Shown: positions 24,855 through 33,573, counted from the first letter of the stretch. The stretch: DNA of 64,000 nucleotides from Hydrogenobacter sp. T-2 (GCF_033971325.1 NZ_CP117180.1:626041-690040), one strand, 5' to 3'. Notes: generated by a model from the letters alone, not told the origin. Numbers and translations: made by a program.

Positions 24855-25387
24855 AAGCACGGCCCGAGATAATAAGAAAAGTGGCAAAACTACTTTTGGA
24901 AAAGACACAGAAGGAGAGACAAGAACTCATAAAGGTATCACAGCTTTTGGAACTTCTATACAGACTCTACAAGTCAGAAAAGGATTTTAGGGGCTTTGTG
25001 CTAAACCCTACAATACCCAAAGAGAAAAAGCTCGCCTTTTTGAAAGGTCTTAGAGAAAGGTTTGGCATAGGGCAGAGCTTGGATGAAGTGCTTGAATACA
25101 TACTGGACATAAACGCCATTCCCTCCCTCGGTGAGGTCAAAAGGGTCTACGACCACGAGGTGGAGAAACTCTTAAGGCTCAGCAAGGCATTGCTTGTTCT
25201 CGCAAGAAGGGTAGAAGACCAAGAGCTTGAGAGGATAAAAAAGGTAATAAGAGACTATACGGGTAGGGATTACGAGTTTGAGGTGGTAGAAGACCCAGAG
25301 CTTATAGGGGGCTTTCTTTTGAAGACTTCCAGCTTTGTGCTTGATGCTTCTGTAAGAAGAGGGCTTGAGGGCATCTTGAGAGGTTGA
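24851..25387 (+). CDS. atpH: F0F1 ATP synthase subunit delta
   Basis: OSCP-type subunit linking the stalk to the alpha3beta3 head. The 178 residues show an N-terminal helical bundle (LLLEKTQKERQELIKVSQLLELLYRLYKSEKDFRGFVLNPTIPKEKKLAFLKGL) and the C-terminal family signature EVVEDPELIGGFLLKTSSFVLDASVRRGLEGI. The order b-b'-delta is typical. One base separates its stop from the next start. Confidence 0.92.
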   Translation: MKARPEIIRKVAKLLLEKTQKERQELIKVSQLLELLYRLYKSEKDFRGFVLNPTIPKEKKLAFLKGLRERFGIGQSLDEVLEYILDINAIPSLGEVKRVYDHEVEKLLRLSKALLVLARRVEDQELERIKKVIRDYTGRDYEFEVVEDPELIGGFLLKTSSFVLDASVRRGLEGILRG

Positions 25388-25388
25388 T

Positions 25389-25667
25389 ATGGAGTATCCA
25401 AAGGAAAAATTTGAAGAGCTTTCAAAAAGATTAAAATCTATGGCTATACCGCCAGAGGTGGATGTGGAACTACTACTGCCAGACAGAGACCAAGTGGAAT
25501 ATCCTACCGTAGTTATCACATACCTTGAGGGTGATGAAGAAGGTCCGCAAAAGGAGCTTGTTTTTAACGAGGCTTACTGGAACTCTCCTGTGGAGAACCT
25601 TTTGGGTGCAATTATGCACCAAGTTAAATCCCTTATGGAGGAGTTACAATCCTTTGAAGGAGAATAA
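25389..25667 (+). CDS. Small acidic protein of unknown function in the ATP synthase operon
   Basis: Not recognised. The 92 residues are acidic (pI low) and soluble, with no signal peptide or membrane helix: MEYPKEKFEELSKRLKSMAIPPEV, then a beta-like stretch VDVELLLPDRDQVEYPTVVITYLEGD and a helical end NLLGAIMHQVKSLMEELQSF. Its start lies directly after the atpH stop and it is followed by ndk 12 bases on, so it is clearly part of the operon. A role in ATP synthase assembly or energy sensing is possible but only suggested by position. Confidence 0.7.
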   Translation: MEYPKEKFEELSKRLKSMAIPPEVDVELLLPDRDQVEYPTVVITYLEGDEEGPQKELVFNEAYWNSPVENLLGAIMHQVKSLMEELQSFEGE

Positions 25668-25679
25668 AGGAGGTATAAG

Positions 25680-26102
25680 ATGGAGAGGACGCTGGTTATA
25701 GTCAAACCCGATGCCTTTGAGAAGGGTGCTACGGGCAAAATAATTGACCGTTTTATATCTGAGGGCTTTAAGATTAGGGCTATTAAGCTCCTTAGGTTTA
25801 CCAGAGAGCAGGCGGAAGGCTTTTATGCGGTTCACAGAGAAAGACCCTTCTTTGGAGAACTGGTAGAGTTTATGACCTCAGGTCCTGTGGTTGCTATGGT
25901 CTTGGAAGGCGAAGATGCCATAAGAAGGGTCAGAGAGATAATAGGTCCTACAGACAGCAACGAGGCAAGAAAGGTAGCTCCTAACTCCATTAGGGCACTT
26001 TTTGGCACCGACAAGGGCAAAAACGCAGTGCACGCTTCGGACTCCAAAGAGTCTGCGGACTACGAAATACCCTTTATCTTTTCACAGCTTGAGGTAGTCT
26101 GA
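25680..26102 (+). CDS. ndk: Nucleoside diphosphate kinase
   Basis: Transfers the gamma phosphate from ATP to NDPs through phosphohistidine. MERTLVIVKPDAFEKGATGKIIDRF at the start, SGPVVAMVLEGEDAIRRVREIIGPTD in the middle, and the active-site His in KNAVHASDSKESADYEI. Length 140 is normal. AAAGGAGG lies 6 bases before the ATG. Its last 40 bases overlap hemH on the opposite strand. Confidence 0.97.
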   Translation: MERTLVIVKPDAFEKGATGKIIDRFISEGFKIRAIKLLRFTREQAEGFYAVHRERPFFGELVEFMTSGPVVAMVLEGEDAIRRVREIIGPTDSNEARKVAPNSIRALFGTDKGKNAVHASDSKESADYEIPFIFSQLEVV

Positions 26103-27079
26103 ATCACAAGCTCTTTTAAGGCTTGTATATACGCGGGGTGTGTCTTGAGAGTTGGGATTCTAACAAAGTCCACACCCCTTTCCCTTGCCATGTTTCCATA
26201 AAGATAGTCAAGCTCATACAAGGTTTCTGAGTGTTCGCAGGTAAAGGATACTGGAACAACCGCTATCCTCTTTACGCCTGAGTTAATAAGTTCTTCTAAG
26301 AGTTTATCTGTAAAGGGTTCAAGCCACTTGGTGGGTCCCACCTTGCTTTGATAGCCAAGAGCATACCTTACACCCGGAAAGTGTTCCATAATAAGCCTTA
26401 CTGTCTCTTCCGTTTGCCTTTGGTATGGGTCTCCTTCCTTTATGATACTAACTGGAAGGCTATGGGCAGTAAAGAGAAAGAAGTATTCCTGCCAGTTTGG
26501 TAGATGTTCCTTTATGTTCTCTACCATAGCTCTTATGTAGGTGGGATGGTTGTGATAACAGTTTATTCTATGGATAGGTAAAGTAGAGGGATAAAAGTAT
26601 GGGTTTTCTTGACCCTCTACGGTAGTTAGGGAAAAGTGCTTTCCTGAGCCTGTAAGTCTTCTAAAAACCCTGTCAAACTCATTAAAGGAAGAGCCTGTGG
26701 TGGTCCTGCTGTATTGAGGATAGAGGGGCAGTAGCACTATCCTCTCAACGGGGTAAGACAAAAGTTCGCTGAGAGCTTCCTCTGTGAGGGGATGCCAGTA
26801 GCGGAGGGCAACCACCACCTTGAAGTCTTCTCCAAGGGCTTCCTGCAGAGCTTTTGCCTGAGCCTGAGTTTGTTCCCTTTGTGGAGATTTTCCACCCATT
26901 ATTTCGTAATAGTGCCTTGTTTTCTTAGCCCTAAACCTTGAAATGAGCCAAGCAAGAGGTTTTTGAATAGGTCTTGGAAACCTTATTATGTCGTGGTCAG
27001 AAAAGAGGTTATAAAGAAAGGGTCGTATAGCAGATAGGCTGTCTGGACCTCCCATGTTAAAAAGGACTACTCCAACCAT
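26060..27079 (-). CDS. hemH: Ferrochelatase
   Basis: Inserts Fe(II) into protoporphyrin IX, the last step of haem synthesis. MVGVVLFNMGGPDSLSAIRPFLYNLFSDHDII is the standard N-terminus; the metal-binding His is in FLFTAHSLPVSII (about 190) and the Glu in SFTCEHSETLYELD (about 275). 339 residues, typical. Follows hisA with a 7-base gap, so it is the last gene of the run GGDEF-EAL, hisA, hemH. Confidence 0.95.
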   Translation of the reverse strand: MVGVVLFNMGGPDSLSAIRPFLYNLFSDHDIIRFPRPIQKPLAWLISRFRAKKTRHYYEIMGGKSPQREQTQAQAKALQEALGEDFKVVVALRYWHPLTEEALSELLSYPVERIVLLPLYPQYSRTTTGSSFNEFDRVFRRLTGSGKHFSLTTVEGQENPYFYPSTLPIHRINCYHNHPTYIRAMVENIKEHLPNWQEYFFLFTAHSLPVSIIKEGDPYQRQTEETVRLIMEHFPGVRYALGYQSKVGPTKWLEPFTDKLLEELINSGVKRIAVVPVSFTCEHSETLYELDYLYGNMARERGVDFVRIPTLKTHPAYIQALKELVIQTTSSCEKIKGIS

Positions 27080-27086
27080 AGGAAAA

Positions 27087-27791
27087 TCATAACAGCTCTC
27101 TTAGGTTTATTCTGCCCTCATATATTGCCTTTCCAACCACCACTCCTTCCACTATACCCATGAGCTTTTTTACGTCCTCAAGACTTGCCACACCTCCAGA
27201 GGCAAGCACGGGTTTTTTTGTATAGCCTTTAAACTCCACATAAGGTTTTGTATCCACACCCTCAAGGGTGCCATCCCTGTCTATGTTGGTGTAAAGATAA
27301 CCCCATATGGGTATGTTTTCGTATTTTAGAGCCAGCTCCTGCGGGCTTGTAGAGCTCTCCTCCTTCCAACCACCTACCGCCACCTTTCCACCCTTTGAAT
27401 CCACAGCCAATATAACCCTTTCTGGAAAAAGCTCCACCATCCTTTCAAAGGTTCTTGGCTCTCTTACTGCCAAAGTGCCAACCACAAAAAACTCTATTCC
27501 TTCCTCGTGCAAGACCTTACAGGTTTCCACGCTTCTTATACCACCGCCAACCTCAATAGAGCCAGAAAAGGCTTTCCTTATAAGTCTAATGGAAGGGAGG
27601 TTCAGTGGCATACCCTCAAGACTTCCATCAAGGTCCACCACATGAAGTCTTTTAAAACCGAGCTCCTCAAAGAGCTTTGCCATATCCTCGGGAGAGCTTG
27701 AATAGACCTTTGTCTTTTCAAAATCACCTTTAAAGAGCCTTACTACTTTACCTTCCTTTAGGTCAATGGCGGGTATTATAAAGTTTTTCAT
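27087..27791 (-). CDS. hisA: HisA, phosphoribosylformimino-5-aminoimidazole carboxamide ribotide isomerase
   Basis: TIM-barrel isomerase of histidine synthesis. The catalytic base Asp is in IPAIDLKEGKVVRL (about 8) and the acid Asp in LYTNIDRDGTLEGVD (about 171); VGGGIRSVE and ASGGVASLEDV bind the phosphates. 234 residues. The start overlaps the stop of the upstream GGDEF-EAL gene by 4 bases. No other his gene is nearby. Confidence 0.96.
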   Translation of the reverse strand: MKNFIIPAIDLKEGKVVRLFKGDFEKTKVYSSSPEDMAKLFEELGFKRLHVVDLDGSLEGMPLNLPSIRLIRKAFSGSIEVGGGIRSVETCKVLHEEGIEFFVVGTLAVREPRTFERMVELFPERVILAVDSKGGKVAVGGWKEESSTSPQELALKYENIPIWGYLYTNIDRDGTLEGVDTKPYVEFKGYTKKPVLASGGVASLEDVKKLMGIVEGVVVGKAIYEGRINLRELL

Positions 27792-29017
27792 AACAGTTGA
27801 GGTCTTCCTAAGTAAAAGCCCTGTGCCATATCCACCTTGAGGCTTTTTATAAACTCAAATTCCTCTTCATTTTCCACCTGTTCCACAACCACCTTAAAGC
27901 CAAGCCTTTTCATCCCAACAACCACCCATTTTAACATAGAACGTGCCTCTCTCAAGAAAAAACCATCAAGTTTTACCACGTCTGGTTTTGTTTTAATAAG
28001 CCTCTCTACAGAAGAGTATTCTACGCCAAAGTCATCCACCGCAATTCCAAATCCATAGCTCCTCGCTTCCTTTACAAGTTCTAATAGGTCTTCAGTGCTT
28101 CCTGTCATCTTACCTTCAGAAAGCTCTAACACCACTCTGGATGGTTCAATTCCGTAAGAGGTTACTTCCTTGTAAAAGTCTAACAGCTTGAGCCTGCCCT
28201 TTGCTACGAAGTTAACAAGGTTGTAAGGGAAATTTACATACATCTTACCCTCAAGACCATAGGCTGTAAACTTTGAAAAAGCCTTCTGAAGCACCATTTC
28301 CTCAAAGGGACTTATAAAGGAGGTTTTTAAAAGGTCTTCTATGAAACAACCAGCAGGCAGGACTCTTCCATCCTCCATTACAAGCCTCATAAGCACTTCA
28401 TAGCCTTCTATCTTTCCACTCTCAAGGTTATATATGGGTTGAAAGGCAGGCTCTACAAGTTTTTTCTTAAGAGCTTCAATGAGGGTCTGGTAGTCAATGG
28501 CTCTCTTTGGCAGTTCCTTTTGAATAAGCACCATATCGCCACCGCCTCTACTTTTAACCTCCGCCACGTGTGCTTCCATAAGGTCAAGCACAGCCTCCAC
28601 GCTTTGACCTGTAGGCACAAGGCTGTATATACCAATAGTAACGCTTATCTTTGAGTTAAAATCAAGGACTTCTATTCTACTTTTTATCCTTTTTGCAACC
28701 TTTTCAGCTCCTTTTGCGTCAGAGTTTGGAAGTAATATAAGGAAAGAGCTACCTTTGTATTTGCCTGCTATATCGCTCTTCCTTATACTGTTTGATATAA
28801 CTTCGGATATTTTCAAAAGAACCTCATTCCCATATGCGTATCCACTGCCTTTGTTTATATGTTTCATGTTATCCACATCCAGAAGAAGCACAGAAAGACT
28901 TTCTCCCTTTCTTTCGTAGAGGTAGAACAACTTTTGCATGTACTCGAGGAGGCAAGCTATGTTTGACACTAAAGTTTGTCTGTAGAGCTCCAAACAGCTT
29001 AGATTTTTCCTCACCAC
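27788..29017 (-). CDS. Cytoplasmic GGDEF-EAL protein with a degenerate GGDEF motif
   Basis: A 409-residue protein without membrane segments. The N-terminal GGDEF domain (about 30-165) has lost its signature: GKYKGSSFLILL replaces RYGGDEF, so cyclase activity is unlikely. The EAL domain (about 175-409) keeps EVLM, NFPYN, ELSEGK, AVDDFG, KLDGFF, VEQVEN and AQGFYLGRP, the metal and base residues, so it may be a phosphodiesterase. It may respond to GTP bound in the dead domain, as in some characterised proteins, but that is inference. Divergent from hslV, from which it is separated by 21 bases. Confidence 0.88.
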   Translation of the reverse strand: MVRKNLSCLELYRQTLVSNIACLLEYMQKLFYLYERKGESLSVLLLDVDNMKHINKGSGYAYGNEVLLKISEVISNSIRKSDIAGKYKGSSFLILLPNSDAKGAEKVAKRIKSRIEVLDFNSKISVTIGIYSLVPTGQSVEAVLDLMEAHVAEVKSRGGGDMVLIQKELPKRAIDYQTLIEALKKKLVEPAFQPIYNLESGKIEGYEVLMRLVMEDGRVLPAGCFIEDLLKTSFISPFEEMVLQKAFSKFTAYGLEGKMYVNFPYNLVNFVAKGRLKLLDFYKEVTSYGIEPSRVVLELSEGKMTGSTEDLLELVKEARSYGFGIAVDDFGVEYSSVERLIKTKPDVVKLDGFFLREARSMLKWVVVGMKRLGFKVVVEQVENEEEFEFIKSLKVDMAQGFYLGRPQLL

Positions 29018-29038
29018 AGGCTGTAAAATATTATAGCA

Positions 29039-29575
29039 ATGAAAGGCATAAGGTCAACTACCATACTTGCGGTAAGGAAAAATCATATAACGGTTATGGG
29101 TGGTGATGGGCAAGTGACTCTTGGGTCTTCTGTGATAAAGCACAGTGCGAGGAAGATAAGGAAACTTTACAAAGATAGCGTTCTGGTAGGATTTGCCGGT
29201 TCTGCGGCGGATGGACTTGCCCTTATGGAAAGGCTTGAAGGGAAATTGGAAGAGTTTAGAGGAAACCTTCTCAGAGCTTGTGTGGAGCTTTCAAAGGATT
29301 GGAGGATGGATAGAAGTCTAAGAAGGCTTGAGGCTCTTTTGCTTGTAGCGGATAGAGAACGCATGCTACTTCTTTCTGGCAACGGAGATGTAATAGAGCC
29401 AGACGAGCCCGTGCTTGCCATCGGTTCTGGTGGAGACTATGCGAGGGCTTCCGCTTTGGCTCTTTACAGAAACACGGACATGTCCGCAGAGGATATAGTT
29501 AGAGAATCTCTCAAGATAGCGGGTGAGATTTGTATATACACTAACCAGAGCTTTATCATTGAAAAACTTGAATAG
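29039..29575 (+). CDS. hslV: HslV peptidase subunit of the HslUV protease
   Basis: Proteasome-like N-terminal threonine peptidase. The 178 residues begin MKGIRSTTILAVRKNHITVMGGDGQVTLG: the catalytic Thr is expected to be exposed by removal of a short propeptide (MKGIRS), so the start is consistent. Also typical are FAGSAADGLALMERLEGKLEEF and the end GGDYARASALAL...EICIYTNQSF. TATTAT lies 4 bases before the ATG. The ATPase partner HslU is not in the window. Confidence 0.95.
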   Translation: MKGIRSTTILAVRKNHITVMGGDGQVTLGSSVIKHSARKIRKLYKDSVLVGFAGSAADGLALMERLEGKLEEFRGNLLRACVELSKDWRMDRSLRRLEALLLVADRERMLLLSGNGDVIEPDEPVLAIGSGGDYARASALALYRNTDMSAEDIVRESLKIAGEICIYTNQSFIIEKLE

Positions 29576-29950
29576 TTAAACCTTTTCTATGAGATTTTGG
29601 ATAATTTTCTCTAACTGCCCCACATAAATTTCCACATCTTTTAAAAGTTTTTCACACTCCTCTCTATCAATGAAGTCTCCTATAACATCGTAGTCTGCCC
29701 TTTGCCTCATATACATCGCTTGGTCATATATCTTTGAAAGGCTAACATACTTCTTTTCTTTAAAAAGATATAGGTTCATCAATTGCCTCACGCCCTTATG
29801 TGTTTGAGGGTCTTCTCCCAAGAGAAATAGATAGGCTTTAGAAGAGTGAAAGACTGAATAGTAGGCTTCATGAACTGCGGAGGGATACATTCCAAGTTCA
29901 AAAAGTTGTTTTGCTCTTTGCAGATGCCTCTGGACTTTGAATAAATGCAT
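29576..29950 (-). CDS. HEPN domain protein (COG1895-type)
   Basis: A 124-residue all-helical HEPN protein: HLQRAKQLFELGMYPSAVHEAYYSVFHSSKAYLFLLGEDPQTHKGV and then AMYMRQRADYDV, the (R/K)xxADYD pattern of the family that pairs with minimal nucleotidyltransferases (MNT). In such pairs HEPN is the toxin (RNase-like) and MNT the antitoxin that AMPylates it. The MNT gene directly upstream is broken. The stop touches the hslV stop on the other strand. Confidence 0.82.
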   Translation of the reverse strand: MHLFKVQRHLQRAKQLFELGMYPSAVHEAYYSVFHSSKAYLFLLGEDPQTHKGVRQLMNLYLFKEKKYVSLSKIYDQAMYMRQRADYDVIGDFIDREECEKLLKDVEIYVGQLEKIIQNLIEKV

Positions 29951-29995
29951 CTCCGCATACTTTAACTTACTACTCTCTGAAAATCTCTCCTTTTC

Positions 29996-30216
29996 CTACA
30001 TCCTTACCTCTCCGTATATGGGTATTATTGGTCTTATTGTAAGGTCTTTTAACTGGTTTTCTTTCACAAAGATAGGACTTAATCTGAACCTGAGTGAAAA
30101 TCTCCTCTTGCATAAGAACCAAAAAGTAAAAGTGAAAGGCTCTTACCTGTAAACTTTTCTATCTCCTTACCAAGCTCTCTCAAGATGCCTTTTAGCTTCT
30201 TCACCAAAAGCGTCAT
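29996..30216 (-). pseudogene. MNT-type nucleotidyltransferase with an internal deletion
   Basis: From ATG 30216 the minus strand reads MTLLVKKLKGILRELGKEI...LSLLLFGSYARGDFHSGSD and then TAA (30079-30081). GSYARGDxxxxSD is the nucleotidyltransferase active-site motif, which should continue DID/DLLV. One base out of frame the coding continues LSPIFVKENQLKDLTIRPI...YGEVRM and stops at 29996. The central part with the second catalytic Asp is therefore missing, by an out-of-frame deletion. It would have been the antitoxin of the HEPN gene that follows. Confidence 0.78.
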
Positions 30217-30233
30217 GGTTTAAAATTTATAGC

Positions 30234-31661
30234 ATGTTCAGAAAAGTTCTTGTGGCTAACAGGGGAGAAGTGGCTCTTAGAATAATAAGGGCGTGTGAGG
30301 AGCTTGGTATAAAGACTGCTGCCATATACTCAGAGGCGGACACAAAATCCCTTTATGTGAAAAAGGCGGATGAGGCTTACCTAATACCCGGTGATCCTGT
30401 AAGGGCTTATCTTGACTACGTGAGAATAGTAGACCTTGCCAAGTCCATAGGTGCGGATGCCATACACCCGGGCTATGGTTTTCTTGCGGAGAACGCAGAC
30501 TTTGCTCGTTATTGCAAGAAAAAAGGCATAACCTTTATAGGACCTTCTCCAGAGCATATTGAGCTCTTTGGAGACAAGGTAAAGGCAAAACAGGCTATGC
30601 AAAAGCTTGGCATTCCCACCATACCCGGGTCTCCAAACCCTCTCAAAAACTACGAAGACGCCATGCACTATGCAAAGGAGATAGGTCTTCCTGTAATCCT
30701 TAAGTCCGCTTACGGTGGTGGTGGTAGGGGTATGAGGGTGGTGCGTAGCCTTGAAGACCTACCAAGGCTCTTTGAATCTGGCTATAGAGAAGCAGAGGCT
30801 TTCTTTGGCAAGGGAGACCTCTTTGTGGAAAAGTATTTGGATAACCCCAAGCATATAGAAGTTCAAATCTTGGGGGACATGTATGGTAATGTAGTCCACT
30901 TGGGCGAGAGGGACTGCTCTGTGCAGAGAAAACATCAGAAGGTAATTGAGATTACTCCATGTCCTGTGCTTCCAAGGGATATAAGACAGAAAATGCTGGG
31001 GCTTAGCGTAAAGGCTATGATGCAGGTAGGCTACTACAGTGCAGGGACCTTAGAGTTTTTGGTGGACCTAAAAAGTGGAGAGTTTTACTTTATAGAGATG
31101 AACACCCGTCTTCAGGTGGAGCATACCATCACAGAAATGGTAACGGGCATAGACATAGTGGAGACCATGATAAGGGTTGCCATGGGCGAGCCACTGCCTT
31201 TTACACAAAGTGATATTACCTTTAGAGGATATGCCATTGAGTTTAGGATAAATGCAGAAGACCCAAGAAAAGGGTTTGCACCCGCACCAGGAAGGCTAAC
31301 CGCCTACTACTCACCGGGTGGTCCTGGTATAAGAATGGACTCTGGTGTTTACAAGGACTATGTGATACCACCTTACTATGACTCTATGATAGCCAAGATG
31401 AGCGTCTGGGCTCTCACTTGGGACAGGGTGTTGGCAAGGGCAAGAAGGGCTATAGATGAGTTTATTGTGAGAGGAGTCCCCACCAACATACCCCTACATA
31501 GGGAGATAATAAGAGACCCAGACTTCATATCGGGCACTTTTGGTATAAGGTTCTTAGAGGAGAAACTGCCTACATATGATTTTGAGATAGAGGGCGAAGA
31601 AGACCCAGAAAGCCTTGCACTTGCCATATCCGTTGCAATCGCCGCATACTACGGGCTATAA
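30234..31661 (+). CDS. accC: Biotin carboxylase subunit (acetyl-CoA / pyruvate / 2-oxoglutarate carboxylase type)
   Basis: ATP-grasp enzyme that carboxylates biotin. MFRKVLVANRGEVALRIIRACEELGI at the start, the glycine loop KSAYGGGGRGMRVV (about 160), ERDCSVQRKHQKVIEI (about 225-240) and FIEMNTRLQVEHTITEM (about 285-300) give all key residues. 475 residues with no biotin-carrier or transferase domain, so it needs partners that are not here. In Aquificaceae close homologues act in acetyl-CoA, pyruvate or 2-oxoglutarate carboxylase (reductive TCA cycle); sequence alone does not settle which, so the symbol is generic. Confidence 0.88.
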   Translation: MFRKVLVANRGEVALRIIRACEELGIKTAAIYSEADTKSLYVKKADEAYLIPGDPVRAYLDYVRIVDLAKSIGADAIHPGYGFLAENADFARYCKKKGITFIGPSPEHIELFGDKVKAKQAMQKLGIPTIPGSPNPLKNYEDAMHYAKEIGLPVILKSAYGGGGRGMRVVRSLEDLPRLFESGYREAEAFFGKGDLFVEKYLDNPKHIEVQILGDMYGNVVHLGERDCSVQRKHQKVIEITPCPVLPRDIRQKMLGLSVKAMMQVGYYSAGTLEFLVDLKSGEFYFIEMNTRLQVEHTITEMVTGIDIVETMIRVAMGEPLPFTQSDITFRGYAIEFRINAEDPRKGFAPAPGRLTAYYSPGGPGIRMDSGVYKDYVIPPYYDSMIAKMSVWALTWDRVLARARRAIDEFIVRGVPTNIPLHREIIRDPDFISGTFGIRFLEEKLPTYDFEIEGEEDPESLALAISVAIAAYYGL

Positions 31662-32392
31662 TCTACAGACCTTCCCTTGCTTTCAAAACCCAGAGGACTG
31701 ACCACCTTTACCGTAAAGGTTGTTTTTCCCTCTGGAAGTTCCGTTTCAAAGGCAAAGCCTGTGGTCCTTCCTATCTCCTTGCCATCTCTGTATATGACAA
31801 ATTCTCTGTAGTCCTGCCCATAAGACCATACAAGGTATAGAGCTTGCTTTCCCTCTCTTATCTCAAGCCCGTCAACTTCAGGCACAGTGGGTGGTGGTTT
31901 TGGCTTTACACAAAACTCCACAGGTTCACTTTCCACGTTCCCCCTAATGCCTGTAATGGCATAACACCTCTCCCAGTAGTCTCTTTCCAACCTAATAGAC
32001 TCTCTAAAGGTTTTGGCATTCTCAAGGGACAGGGAGCTGTCCCTGAGGTTGTATAGCCTGTAGGCTTCAAAGTTAGAAGGGTAAACCTCTACAAAGGCTT
32101 CGCCCTCTGATATTTTCAAAGAGGGCTTTTCTTCAAGAGCACCACCCACACAAAACTTCTTTGAGGCTTCTCTAACCCTTTCCACTACAAAGCAGAAGGG
32201 TTTTTCCTCCTCTCTTACCCAGTAATCGCCTTGTCTTTCAAATCCTTTTATTTGCACCTCCCCAGAAAGGCTTTTTACATAAACCTTTTGTCCTATCCTT
32301 CTAATCTCAACCTCTGGAGCCTTTAGCACCTCTGGGCTTGCCTTGATGCCACAGCTTGCTAAAAGGAAAAGTAAGGGTATTAGCCTTTTCAT
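31649..32392 (-). CDS. Predicted lipoprotein with a fibronectin-III-like C-terminal domain
   Basis: Not recognised as a named family. The N-terminus MKRLIPLLFLLASCG is a lipoprotein signal with Cys14 after LLAS. The mature part holds two beta-rich stretches; residues about 155-247 (VPEVDGLEIREGKQALYLVWSYGQDYREFVIYRDGKEIG...FTVKVVSPLGFES) read like a fibronectin type III domain. Two Cys pairs in the middle (FCFVVER...KKFC and RCYAI...VEFC) may form disulfides. The start overlaps the stop of the rhodanese gene by 4 bases; the stop overlaps the biotin carboxylase end. Confidence 0.78.
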   Translation of the reverse strand: MKRLIPLLFLLASCGIKASPEVLKAPEVEIRRIGQKVYVKSLSGEVQIKGFERQGDYWVREEEKPFCFVVERVREASKKFCVGGALEEKPSLKISEGEAFVEVYPSNFEAYRLYNLRDSSLSLENAKTFRESIRLERDYWERCYAITGIRGNVESEPVEFCVKPKPPPTVPEVDGLEIREGKQALYLVWSYGQDYREFVIYRDGKEIGRTTGFAFETELPEGKTTFTVKVVSPLGFESKGRSVDYSP

Positions 32393-32706
32393 TTAGGAGG
32401 TCCAGACTCCTTCTCGTAGGGCCAGACAATTATACCTCCTGAAAGGTTGTAGGCTTCGTAGCCCATGTGCCTAAGGAAGTATGTGGCAAAGGCACTTCTT
32501 TCACCGCTCCTGCAGTAGACTATGTAGGTTTTATCCTTAGGAAGGTCCTTGAAGGCGTATCTAAGCTCATCAAGGGGTATGAGCATGGAATTGGGGATTC
32601 TAAGTTGGACGTGCTCCTGTGGTGTTCTAACATCAAGAAGGACTACATTATCCCTTTGAAGCATCTCCTTTGCTTCTTGTGGTCCAACCTCTGGCACTTG
32701 AAACAT
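32389..32706 (-). CDS. Single-domain rhodanese-like protein
   Basis: A 105-residue rhodanese fold with catalytic Cys65 in IVYCRSGERS, preceded by VVLLDVRTPQEHVQLRIPNSMLIPL. It probably carries persulfide sulfur in the cytoplasm, as there is no signal peptide. AAGGAGG lies about 6 bases before the ATG. It sits between nadC (22 bases upstream) and a lipoprotein gene, all on the minus strand. The sulfur substrate is not indicated. Confidence 0.88.
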   Translation of the reverse strand: MFQVPEVGPQEAKEMLQRDNVVLLDVRTPQEHVQLRIPNSMLIPLDELRYAFKDLPKDKTYIVYCRSGERSAFATYFLRHMGYEAYNLSGGIIVWPYEKESGPPK

Positions 32707-32728
32707 CTTAACCTCCTTAAGTCATTAA

Positions 32729-33547
32729 TTATATTCTAAAAAGCCTCATACTCAAGTCAAGCCATCTGGCAGAGTGAGTTATTGCACCGCTTGATATAAA
32801 GTGAACGCCTTCTATGGCATAGTCCTTTATGTTTTGAAGGTTTATATTCCCAGATACTTCCACTATAACTCTGTCCTTTGTTAAGGCCACCGCTTTTCTT
32901 ACTTCCTCTGGACTAAAATTATCAAGCATGACCATATCAACACCACACTGCAGAGCCTCTTGGAGCTCTTGAAGATTTTCCACCTCCACCTCAATTTTGT
33001 AGACTGGACTTATCCTTTCTCTAACCCTTTTGACCGCTTCTGTTATACTACCCGCTATGGCTTTATGATTGTCCTTTATTAACACCATATCGTAAAGGGC
33101 ATACCTGTGATTAAGACCACCACCTATCCTCACTGCGTATTTTTCAAAGTATCTCATACCGGGCGTAGTTTTCCTTGTGTCAAGTATTCTTACTCCAGTT
33201 CCCTCAAGAGCTTTAACAAACTCTCGCGTTAAAGTTGCTATCCCGCTCAGTCTCTGTAAAAGATTAAGGGCTACCCTCTCACCCATCAAGAGCAAGTTGG
33301 CAGGAGCTTCTATTACCAAAATTTCATCATCCTTGGAAAACTCTTCTCCGTCCTTAATTGCATATATTAGCTCTATCTCCCCCAAGAGCTGAAACACCCT
33401 AAGAGCAAAGTCTATCCCGGCAAGGACTCCACCTTCCTTTGCCCTTATGACCCCTCTTGCTCTCTCACCTCTAAATATGCCTTCTGTGGTTATATCTCCC
33501 TGCCCCAGGTCCTCTTCAAGGAATCTTAACAAGAAGTTGTCTACCAT
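32729..33547 (-). CDS. nadC: Nicotinate-nucleotide pyrophosphorylase (quinolinate phosphoribosyltransferase)
   Basis: Converts quinolinate and PRPP to nicotinate mononucleotide. The 272 residues show EEDLGQGDITTEGIF at the start, the key segment RILDTRKTTPGMRYFEKYAVRIGGGLNHRYALYDMVLIKDNH, EVEVENLQELQEAL, MLDNFSPEEVRKAV and VSGNINLQNIKDYA. All catalytic Lys/Arg/Asp residues are present. It completes, with nadB at the left edge and nadK near the right edge, part of the NAD pathway. Confidence 0.96.
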   Translation of the reverse strand: MVDNFLLRFLEEDLGQGDITTEGIFRGERARGVIRAKEGGVLAGIDFALRVFQLLGEIELIYAIKDGEEFSKDDEILVIEAPANLLLMGERVALNLLQRLSGIATLTREFVKALEGTGVRILDTRKTTPGMRYFEKYAVRIGGGLNHRYALYDMVLIKDNHKAIAGSITEAVKRVRERISPVYKIEVEVENLQELQEALQCGVDMVMLDNFSPEEVRKAVALTKDRVIVEVSGNINLQNIKDYAIEGVHFISSGAITHSARWLDLSMRLFRI

Positions 33548-33573
33548 AGACTATAATTTTAATGGGGGAAATT

